In this document: piece by piece, positions 1 to 5,987 of the stretch
Layout: the number at the start of each line of letters is the position of its first letter
Position numbering within the stretch: the stretch's first letter is position 1
Assembly (NCBI GenBank): GCA_044439985.1
Contig: JBITAG010000252.1
Span: 1 to 7,172, forward strand
From: JAJRXR01 sp044439985
Lineage (GTDB): Bacteria > Planctomycetota > Phycisphaerae > Phycisphaerales > UBA1924
Length of the DNA stretch: 7,172 nucleotides
Reading direction: 5' to 3'
Made by a program: the position numbers and the translations under genes
The notes under the pieces: model-generated
What the model saw: only the letters and a program-made list of their open reading frames with translations
Told to the model about the DNA's origin: nothing
Database searches by the model: none

Positions 1-126
1 GAGGGTCGGGGAAACGCCCTGCTCCGCGCCGGTTCCGAACGGAATCCGAGCGTGGATGTGCGGGTCGTGCTGGCAATTCTGGGAATTCGGGGCACTACTG
101 GGGGGCGGGCCGCGAATAGGTCGGCG

Positions 127-144
127 CCCGGGCGGTCGCCCGGG
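127..144. repeat. GC-rich inverted repeat upstream of the protease gene
   Basis: An 8-base arm CCCGGGCG (127-134) is followed after GT by its exact reverse complement CGCCCGGG (137-144). As RNA it would form about 7 base pairs closed by a 4-base loop. It lies 55 bases before the protease start codon, so it would be in the 5' leader if transcription starts further upstream. No T-run follows on either strand, so it does not look like an intrinsic terminator. A role in mRNA stability or regulation is possible but unsupported. The rest of 1-198 shows only a small AATTC/GAATT repeat (75-87) and no promoter I can defend. Confidence 0.35.
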
Positions 145-184
145 GTGCAGAGATCAATACGAGTCGGCGTCTCACGGTTGACGC

Positions 185-191
185 GAGAGGG
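185..191 (+). promoter_or_regulatory. Ribosome binding site of the S8 protease gene
   Basis: The sequence GAGAGGG lies 7 bases before the ATG at 199. It fixes the start there and not at the upstream in-frame codons, whose translation (an Arg/Gly-rich stretch) resembles no known secretion signal. A signal peptide begins right after this ATG, which supports the choice. Confidence 0.7.
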
Positions 192-198
192 TGATCGC

Positions 199-2394
199 AT
201 GTCGCAGAATCGGTACGTGACGGGTTTGGGCGCGCTGGTCCTGGTGTGTGGGCTGGCGACGGGCGTCGCCTCGGCGAGCGAGGACGGGGCGTTGGGGACG
301 CTGCGCCTCAAGACGGGCGTCGTGAGCGTGCGGGAGGCCGACAACGCCCTGCGTCAGGTCCGCCGACCCGGGCAGCGGATCGAGGGCGCCTCGGTCCTGG
401 TGCTCGACGGTCCGATCACGGAGGAACGCCGGGCCGAGCTGCTCGGCGCCGGCGTGCGCCTGGGTGAGTACCTGCCCGATCACGCGTACGTCGCGGACCT
501 GTCGGGCGCGGACCTGACCCGGGTCGAGGCCCTCGGCTTTGTCAGCTGGGTCGGCGCGTTCCGCGACGACTGGAAAGTCTCACCCGAGCTGGGCCTGGCG
601 GTGCGCACGCACGACCCGGTGCTGCTCGATATCCAGGACCGTGGCCTGCTCGCGTTGCGGGTCTGGCTTTTCCCCGGCGCCGACCGGGCCGAGACGCTGG
701 CGCAACTCCGGGCGATCGAGGGTGTCGAGGTGCTCGCCGACTCGCTGGAGGGCGACCGCCGGATGGTGCAGCTGACCGCCCCGCAGGACGCCGCCCCCGA
801 GATGGCGAAGGTCGGCCAGGTGCAGTGGATCGAGGAGGCGCCGGAGATCTCCTTCCGGAACAACACCTCGCGCTGGGTTGTGCAGTCGAACTCGCCGGGC
901 CTCTACCCGATCTACGACGCGGGGATCCGTGGCGAGGACCAGCTCATCGCGGTGATGGATGGTCGGGTGGACGTGGATCACTGCTCGTTCAGTGATCCGG
1001 AGGCCGACCCGATCGGTCCGGACCACCGGAAGATCCAGGCGTTCAACGCGTCGATGGTCTTCTCGGACGCCCACGGCACCCACGTCGCCGGGAGCGCGCT
1101 GGGCGACGCGGGTCTGTTCGACAACACGCGCGGCGTGGCGTACATGTCGCGCATGATCTTCAACACCGCCCCGGCGTTCACCCAGAACGGGATCGAGCAG
1201 CGCCTCACGCTCCACTCCAACCAGGGCGCCCGCATCCACACGAACAGCTGGGGGAACGACGGCACGACCACCTACGACGGGCTGGTCCGCGGCATCGACA
1301 ACTTCAGCTGGAACAACGACGACAACCTCGTCCTCTTCGCCGTGACCAACACCAGCAGCCTCCGCAACCCGGAGAACGCGAAGAACCTGCTCGCGGTCGC
1401 GGCGTCGGGAGACAACCCGATCCAGAACGAGATCTGCTCCGGCGGGGCGGGCCCGACGAACGACGGGCGGCGCAAGCCCGAGATCACCGCCCCCGGGTGC
1501 GGGATCAACTCCTCGGACAACAACACCGCCTGCTCGACGTTCGCGACCACGGGCACCTCGATGGCCTGCCCCCATGTCGCGGGCGCCGCGGCACTGGTGC
1601 GACAGTACTTCGAGGACGGCTTTTACCCCACCGGGGTGGCGAACCCGTCCGACTCGATGACCCCCTCGGGTCCGCTGATGAAGGCGATGCTGCTCAACTC
1701 GGCGCAGGACATGACCGGCTCCTCGGCCTCCGGGTACCCCGGCAACCGGGAGGGGTGGGGACGCGTCAAGCTCGACGAGGTCCTCAAGTTCCCCACCGAG
1801 GGGGACGGCGAGGCGATCATCGTGCGTGACGTGCGCAACAACACGGGCGAGGCGCTCTCCACCAACGACGTTGTCGAGATCCCCTTTGAGGTCACGCAGA
1901 CCCTCTCGCCCCTGCGCGTCACCCTCGTCTGGCACGACGCCCCCGCGTCGCTCTCGGCCAACCCCGCCGCCGTGAACAACCTCGACCTCGAGCTGACGAC
2001 CCCGGACACCATGTTCCTGGGCAACGTCATGAGCGGCGGAACGAGCGTGCCCGGCGGGAGCGCCGACGAGGACAACAACGTCGAGATGGTCATGACCACC
2101 GCCATCAGCGCGGGGACCTACACCGCCCGCATCCGCGCGACGAGCGTCAACGTCGGATCGCAGGGGTACGCCCTCGTGATCCGAGGCGCCGTCAGCGAGG
2201 ACACCGGCCCGAGCGGGTGCAACGCCGCGGACCTTGAGGAGCCGTACGGGACGCTCAACTTCGACGACGTGGTCGCCTTCCTGAGCGCGTTCGGGGCGAT
2301 GGACCCGAGCGCGGACCTGGCCCTCCCCGCCGAGGTCTTCGACTTCGCGGACGTGGTCGCGTTCCTCGAGGCGTTCGGGGCCGGCTGCCCGTAA
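199..2394 (+). CDS. Secreted S8 (KP-43-like) serine protease with GC-type dockerin tail
   Basis: This is a subtilisin-family endopeptidase of 731 residues, predicted to be exported and to degrade extracellular protein. Residues 1-26 form a signal peptide (cleavage near ASA/SED). Residues ~30-225 look like a propeptide that must be removed for activity. The catalytic domain (~240-480) has Asp254 in AVMDGRVD, His292 in DAHGTHVAG, oxyanion Asn384 in FAVTN and Ser454 in GTSMACPHVAG. HTNSWG and DGRRKPEITAPG are further S8 motifs, and the overall pattern is closest to the KP-43 group. Residues ~540-665 resemble the KP-43 C-terminal jelly-roll (LVWHDAP, NNLDLEL, DNNVE). Residues 674-731 are a dockerin-like tail opening with CNAADL and closing with GCP, containing two similar half-repeats; in Phycisphaerae this tail is thought to serve anchoring or sorting. 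The canonical D-S/T-G around the catalytic Asp is D-G-R here. Five cysteines lie in the catalytic domain and may form disulfides after export. Family assignment is firm; substrate is unknown. Confidence 0.93.
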   Translation: MSQNRYVTGLGALVLVCGLATGVASASEDGALGTLRLKTGVVSVREADNALRQVRRPGQRIEGASVLVLDGPITEERRAELLGAGVRLGEYLPDHAYVADLSGADLTRVEALGFVSWVGAFRDDWKVSPELGLAVRTHDPVLLDIQDRGLLALRVWLFPGADRAETLAQLRAIEGVEVLADSLEGDRRMVQLTAPQDAAPEMAKVGQVQWIEEAPEISFRNNTSRWVVQSNSPGLYPIYDAGIRGEDQLIAVMDGRVDVDHCSFSDPEADPIGPDHRKIQAFNASMVFSDAHGTHVAGSALGDAGLFDNTRGVAYMSRMIFNTAPAFTQNGIEQRLTLHSNQGARIHTNSWGNDGTTTYDGLVRGIDNFSWNNDDNLVLFAVTNTSSLRNPENAKNLLAVAASGDNPIQNEICSGGAGPTNDGRRKPEITAPGCGINSSDNNTACSTFATTGTSMACPHVAGAAALVRQYFEDGFYPTGVANPSDSMTPSGPLMKAMLLNSAQDMTGSSASGYPGNREGWGRVKLDEVLKFPTEGDGEAIIVRDVRNNTGEALSTNDVVEIPFEVTQTLSPLRVTLVWHDAPASLSANPAAVNNLDLELTTPDTMFLGNVMSGGTSVPGGSADEDNNVEMVMTTAISAGTYTARIRATSVNVGSQGYALVIRGAVSEDTGPSGCNAADLEEPYGTLNFDDVVAFLSAFGAMDPSADLALPAEVFDFADVVAFLEAFGAGCP
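2266..2381 (+). repeat. Two half-repeats of the dockerin-like tail
   Basis: The 32-base stretches 2266-2297 and 2350-2381 match at 27 of 32 positions and are offset by 84 bases (28 codons). They encode DVVAFLSAFGA and DVVAFLEAFGA, the two EF-hand-like helices of the dockerin fold. The reading frame is kept, as expected for an internal duplication of a protein module and not for a mobile repeat. Confidence 0.8.
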
Positions 2395-2419
2395 GCGTTG
2401 GACCAACCCGCGTCTTTCC

Positions 2420-2448
2420 GACGCCCCGCCCCGGCGCGGGGCGTCTTT
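2420..2448 (+). terminator. Intrinsic terminator after the S8 protease gene
   Basis: A perfect 10-base-pair stem, GACGCCCCGC (2420-2429) with GCGGGGCGTC (2436-2445), encloses a 6-base loop and is followed by TTT. It begins 25 bases after the protease stop codon. The T-tract is short, but the stem is strong and the position is right. It suggests the protease gene is transcribed separately from the DUF1028 gene downstream. Confidence 0.75.
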
Positions 2449-2495
2449 GCGCGCAGACCGGGAGAAATCACCCTCCCGGGGCGGGCGCGGTTGTG

Positions 2496-2524
2496 TTGGT
2501 GGTTCGTGGCCGATCGGGTACCGT
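2496..2524 (+). promoter_or_regulatory. Weak candidate promoter for the DUF1028 gene
   Basis: TTGGTG (2496-2501) and TACCGT (2519-2524) are separated by 17 bases. Each matches the sigma-70 consensus at only three of six positions, although TACCGT fits the relaxed TAnnnT form of GC-rich genomes. Transcription would begin about 30 bases before the ATG at 2561. The position between the terminator and the next gene is plausible, but such matches arise easily by chance. Confidence 0.22.
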
Positions 2525-2549
2525 GGAGGCGGAAGGCGCGACAGCGACC

Positions 2550-2554
2550 GGGAG
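2550..2554 (+). promoter_or_regulatory. Ribosome binding site of the DUF1028 gene
   Basis: GGGAG lies 6 bases before the ATG at 2561. It decides for this start over upstream in-frame codons (open back to 2447), which would put a charged, Arg-rich stretch before the signal peptide. Another ATG at 2556 is in a different frame. Confidence 0.65.
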
Positions 2555-2560
2555 CATGGC

Positions 2561-4921
2561 ATGGGCAACGGACGTGGGATCGGCGGGGGGCTCGGCGCGG
2601 CGGTGGGGATCGGCGTGTTGGGCCTCGGCGCGGGTCGGGCCGACGCGACGTGGTCGATCCTGCTCGCCGACACGCGCACGGGCGAGGTCGCGGTGGCCTC
2701 GGCGACCTGTCTGACGGGGTTCAACCTGCGCCACAACACGCCCGTGCTCATCTCCGGGGTGGGGGGCGCCACCGCCCAGTCACTCGTGGACCAGACCGGG
2801 GTGAACCGGGGCGTGATCCGTGACCTCCTGCTCCAGGGCGTTGCGCCCGATGACATCCTGCTCGCGCTGGAGGCGAGCGACACCGGACACCAGACACGCC
2901 AGTACGGGATGCTCGACACGCAGGGGCGAACGCTCACCTTCTCCGGGAGCGAGAACGGACAATGGGCCGGGGGGCAGACCGGGCAGGTCGGGGATCTGGT
3001 CTACGCCATTCAGGGGAACGTGCTCGCGGGGGAGCCCGTGGTGCAGGCGGCGGTGGACGCGGTGGTGACCACGCCGGGCGACCTCCCGGAGAAACTGATG
3101 GCCGCGATGGAGGCGGCGGCCCTCTTCGGCGGGGACGGACGCTGCTCGTGCGAGAGCGGAGGACCGGAGGACTGCGGCTCGCCCCCCAGCAACGGGGACT
3201 TCTCGAAATCGGCGCACATCGCCTACATGCTCATCGCGCGCGCCGGGGACAGGGACATCTGCAACCAGATCATCGACACCCGGGGCCTGCCCACCAGCTT
3301 CGTCATCACCGACATCAACCAGGACGACCGCCCGGACGTGGTGATGACGACCAGCGCGGGCGAGGTGAACATGGGCGTGCTCACCAACGTGACCGCGCCG
3401 GACGCGCCGCTCACCACGCTCGCGCTGACCGAGGCGTTCGGCGCCGGGGCGATGACGCTCCGGGCGGCGGGGGGGGACTTCACCGGGGACGATCGCGCCG
3501 ACGTCGCGGTCTGCTCACAGGGCGCCGACGCAGTGTTCGTCTACCCGATCGACCAGAGCGGGACGCTCGGGTCGCCCGTGACCACGCCCGTCGGCGGGGG
3601 GCCGATCGCGATCGCCGCCGGAGACTTCAACGGGCGCCACCCGGCGGACGTCGCGACGGTGAACGCGGACGGCACGGTGAGTGTCTGCCTCGACGCCGGG
3701 GGCGGGTCGTTCACGGTCACCACCCTCTCGCCCGTGCTGAGCGGCGCGTCGGCGGTCGTGGCGGCGGATGTTGACGCCGACGGGGACAGCGATCTGGCGC
3801 TGGCGCACGAGAGCCTCGGGGTGGCGAGCACGCTCATCAACGACGGCGACGGGAGCTTCACCCCCGGGACCTTTCTCTTTGTCGCCCCCCAGCCCTTGGG
3901 CATCGTCCGGGCGGACTTCAACAGCGACGGGATGGACGATCTGGCCCTGCCCAGCGGCTCGGGCGCGGGCGTGACCGTGCTCACCGCCGACGGCGCCGGG
4001 GCGTTCTCGCGGGTGGATGTCCCCGCGCCGGACGGGCGTCCGGTGGTGCAGCTGTCGCGGTCGAACATGAACGGGGACGCCTTCGATGATCTCGCGGCGG
4101 TTGTCTCCCAGCCGGCGATGCTCGCGCCCCTGATCAACGACGGGGGCGGGACCCTCGCGTTCGGCGAGGAAGCGCCCATCCCGACGGGCGTGCGATCGAT
4201 CGGGGCGGGGGACTTCTCGGGCGACGGGCTCGATGACGTGCTGATCGGCGCGCAGGGCGTGAGCGGGCTGATGGTTCTCGAGAACCAGGGCGGGGGCGCC
4301 TTCGCGCAGGAACTCGGGTGCGCCGCGGGCGACTACTTCATGACCTTCAACGTGCCCAACGCGGTTTCCTCGGATCCGGACCCGGTCCTCACGCTCCGCG
4401 AGATGTTCGACGACTGGCGCGACGAACTGGCGGGGCGTCCCGACGCGGTGCGCTCGGTCGTCACGGGCCCGTCGAGCCTGGTCGCCAGCGGGGAGGGACC
4501 CGCGGACATCCGGCTGCGTGTTGAGCTGCGCGACTGGCAGGGCGCCGGGGTGAGTCTGGGCGGGGGCGCCCTGAGCGCTTCGCTCGCGCCCGGTTCGGAC
4601 CCGGTCGTCATGGTCGAGGGGATCGACCACCTCGGGGGCGGGGTGTACGAGGTGCGCCTGAGCGCCGCGGGGATGGTTGGGCGGGCGATGATCGAGATCG
4701 TCGCGGAGGACGGCGTCCGACCCGTCACGCTCATGCCCGCGTACGCGGTCGAGGTGCTCGACGAGCGTCTGGACTTCGACGCCGACGGGGTCGCGGGGTT
4801 CGGGGATGTGCTCGCGTTTCTCGTCGCCTTCGGGGCGGAGGATCCGAGCGCGGATCTGAACGCCGACACGCGGTTCGACGCGGAGGACGTGCTGATGTTC
4901 CTCGGATTTTTTGGCCTCTGA
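2561..4921 (+). CDS. Secreted DUF1028 protein with inserted FG-GAP propeller, Ig-like domain and dockerin-like tail
   Basis: The product has 786 residues. Residues 1-29 are a Gly-rich signal peptide with a likely cut at ADA/TWS. DUF1028 begins immediately (TWSILLADTRTGEVAVAS, QGNVLAG) and runs to KSAHIAYMLIARAGD (~216-229). Seven FG-GAP/VCBS repeats follow, with calcium-loop motifs starting at residues 251, 306, 355, 403, 452, 502 and 551, for example DFNSDGMDD; the spacing of about 49 residues suits a seven-bladed propeller. The last DUF1028 element then resumes (YFMTFNV, DPDPVLTLREMFDDW at 605-619, GRPDAV), so the propeller appears nested in DUF1028. Residues ~633-733 resemble a bacterial Ig-like domain, and 737-786 are a dockerin-like pair of EF-hand-like repeats (DFDADGVAGFGDVLAFL, DLNADTRFDAEDVLMFL) ending in FFGL without cysteines. 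DUF1028 has no established activity that I know; I recall it being grouped with Ntn-hydrolases. The propeller suggests calcium-dependent binding outside the cell. Domain calls are good; biological role is unknown. Confidence 0.88.
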   Translation: MGNGRGIGGGLGAAVGIGVLGLGAGRADATWSILLADTRTGEVAVASATCLTGFNLRHNTPVLISGVGGATAQSLVDQTGVNRGVIRDLLLQGVAPDDILLALEASDTGHQTRQYGMLDTQGRTLTFSGSENGQWAGGQTGQVGDLVYAIQGNVLAGEPVVQAAVDAVVTTPGDLPEKLMAAMEAAALFGGDGRCSCESGGPEDCGSPPSNGDFSKSAHIAYMLIARAGDRDICNQIIDTRGLPTSFVITDINQDDRPDVVMTTSAGEVNMGVLTNVTAPDAPLTTLALTEAFGAGAMTLRAAGGDFTGDDRADVAVCSQGADAVFVYPIDQSGTLGSPVTTPVGGGPIAIAAGDFNGRHPADVATVNADGTVSVCLDAGGGSFTVTTLSPVLSGASAVVAADVDADGDSDLALAHESLGVASTLINDGDGSFTPGTFLFVAPQPLGIVRADFNSDGMDDLALPSGSGAGVTVLTADGAGAFSRVDVPAPDGRPVVQLSRSNMNGDAFDDLAAVVSQPAMLAPLINDGGGTLAFGEEAPIPTGVRSIGAGDFSGDGLDDVLIGAQGVSGLMVLENQGGGAFAQELGCAAGDYFMTFNVPNAVSSDPDPVLTLREMFDDWRDELAGRPDAVRSVVTGPSSLVASGEGPADIRLRVELRDWQGAGVSLGGGALSASLAPGSDPVVMVEGIDHLGGGVYEVRLSAAGMVGRAMIEIVAEDGVRPVTLMPAYAVEVLDERLDFDADGVAGFGDVLAFLVAFGAEDPSADLNADTRFDAEDVLMFLGFFGL

Positions 4922-5010
4922 CCGGCGAAACGGGGCGTGGCGCTCCTCGACGGGCGTTTCCGGCGCCGGGGGGGGCGTACCCTTCGCGCCGGCGAATACG
5001 CGTCCGGTGC

Positions 5011-5016
5011 AGGGAG
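5011..5016 (+). promoter_or_regulatory. Ribosome binding site of the AsmA-like gene
   Basis: AGGGAG lies 8 bases before the ATG at 5025. It supports starting at MKKILIILALL, a typical membrane anchor, although the frame stays open upstream to 4911 and overlaps the end of the DUF1028 gene. Confidence 0.75.
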
Positions 5017-5024
5017 TACCCGAA

Positions 5025-5969
5025 ATGAAGAAGATTCTCATTATCCTCGCGTTGCTGGTCGTCCTGGTGATCGGCGGCGTTGTGGGGCTGGTCGCGTACG
5101 GCCTCTCGCAGATCGACACGATCTTCGAGCGCGCCATCGAGCAGGGCGGCACCTACGCCACCGGCGTCGAGACGACCGTGGACAGCGTGGACGTCGCCAT
5201 CACCAAGGGCACGTTCCAGATGAACGGGCTCGAGATCGACAACCCGGAGGGGTACGACTCGGACCACTTTCTCCTCCTCGGCGAGGGGGCGGTGGGCGTC
5301 GCCCTCAACGAGGCCTCCACCACCAACATCCGCATCCCCGAGTTCCGCCTCTCGAGCATCGACGTCAACCTCGACAAGACCGGCGGCAAGGCCAACTACC
5401 AGGCCATCCTCGACAACCTCAAGCGGTTCGAGTCCGGCTCGGCGGGTGACAAGCCCGAGAGCGAGACCTCCGGGCCCAAGGTCAGCATCGACAAGCTCCT
5501 CATCGAGGATGTCAACGTCCACCTCGTCGGCGTGCCCGGCCTCAGCCTCGTCGCCGGCGACGTCGCGGTCAGCGTTCCGATGATCGTGCTGAAGAACGTG
5601 GGCGGCGCCGACGGCATGACCTTCGGCGAGCTGACGAACCTGGTCGTCAAGACCGTGCTCTCCGCCGCCGTTGAGGCCGGCGGGGGGATCATCCCCGCCG
5701 ATATGCTCGGCGAACTCACCGGCGGGCTGGGCGACCTCGCGTCGCTCCAGTCGATGGGGGTCGAGGTCGTGGGCGAGCTGGGGGGCCAGATCCAGGACGC
5801 CGCGAAGAACATCGGCGAGCAGGCCGAGGGCGCCATCGAGAACGCGACGGAGGAAGCCCGCGAGAAGATCGACGAGGCCGTCGATGACGCCACCAACAAG
5901 GCCCGCGACGCGGTCGGGGGCCTGGGCGATCTGCTCGGGGGAGATGAGGACGAGGACGGCGGCCCCTGA
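5025..5969 (+). CDS. Small AsmA-like membrane-anchored protein
   Basis: The product has 314 residues. Residues 1-26 are two lysines and a long hydrophobic segment (LIILALLVVLVIGGVVGLVA), most likely an uncleaved membrane anchor with the rest in the periplasm. Residues ~40-215 resemble the repeat unit of AsmA-type proteins: GTFQMNGLEIDNPEGYDSD, an IRIPEFRLSSIDVNLD strand, ANYQAILDNLKRF, VSIDKLLIEDVNVHL and a closing LTNLVVKTVLSA helix. Large AsmA relatives are implicated in envelope lipid homeostasis; this one is far shorter, a single module. Residues ~253-300 form an Ala/Glu/Lys/Asp-rich amphipathic helix (DAAKNIGEQAEGAIENATEE) of LEA- or apolipoprotein-like character, followed by an acidic tail DEDEDGGP. 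The gene starts 103 bases after the DUF1028 stop, with no clear terminator between, so co-transcription is possible. Only 18 bases separate its stop from that of the convergent ATPase gene. Family call is good; function is inferred. Confidence 0.82.
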   Translation: MKKILIILALLVVLVIGGVVGLVAYGLSQIDTIFERAIEQGGTYATGVETTVDSVDVAITKGTFQMNGLEIDNPEGYDSDHFLLLGEGAVGVALNEASTTNIRIPEFRLSSIDVNLDKTGGKANYQAILDNLKRFESGSAGDKPESETSGPKVSIDKLLIEDVNVHLVGVPGLSLVAGDVAVSVPMIVLKNVGGADGMTFGELTNLVVKTVLSAAVEAGGGIIPADMLGELTGGLGDLASLQSMGVEVVGELGGQIQDAAKNIGEQAEGAIENATEEAREKIDEAVDDATNKARDAVGGLGDLLGGDEDEDGGP

Positions 5970-5987
5970 GCCGCTGACCCAGACCAT

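Noticed and set aside
71..88. Possible sigma-54 promoter (TGGCAATTCTGGGAATTC)
   Set aside because: The first half resembles the -24 element, but the TTGC-like -12 element is not at the required spacing; only a short AATTC/GAATT inverted repeat is present.
127..144. Stem-loop as a terminator of a gene to the left
   Set aside because: No T-run follows on either strand, so it is listed only as an inverted repeat.
52..198. N-terminal extension of the protease from an upstream start
   Set aside because: The extension has no recognisable feature, and the ribosome binding site and signal peptide both point to the ATG at 199.
580..2937. 785-codon open frame on the minus strand
   Set aside because: It lies opposite the protease gene and the start of the DUF1028 gene. 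Its translation is rich in Arg, His, Gly and Val without domains, as expected for an antisense frame in GC-rich DNA, whereas the plus-strand frames carry clear families.
2962..3774. 270-codon plus-strand frame within the DUF1028 gene
   Set aside because: It is an Arg/Gly-rich shifted reading of the same DNA, with no start signal or domain.
4960..4994. Palindromes CCGGCGCCGG (4960-4969) and CGCCGGCG (4987-4994) before the AsmA-like gene
   Set aside because: Short GC-only palindromes are expected often at this base composition; there is no T-run for a terminator and no repeated operator-like spacing.
3515..5152. 545-codon open frame on the minus strand
   Set aside because: Antisense of the DUF1028 gene and the start of the AsmA-like gene; low-complexity Arg/His/Pro-rich translation with no motif.
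4731..5987. 418-codon open frame on the minus strand over the AsmA-like gene
   Set aside because: Antisense to a recognisable AsmA-like protein with its own ribosome binding site; the opposite translation has repetitive Val/Asp/Gly/Leu content and an Arg/Pro-rich end.
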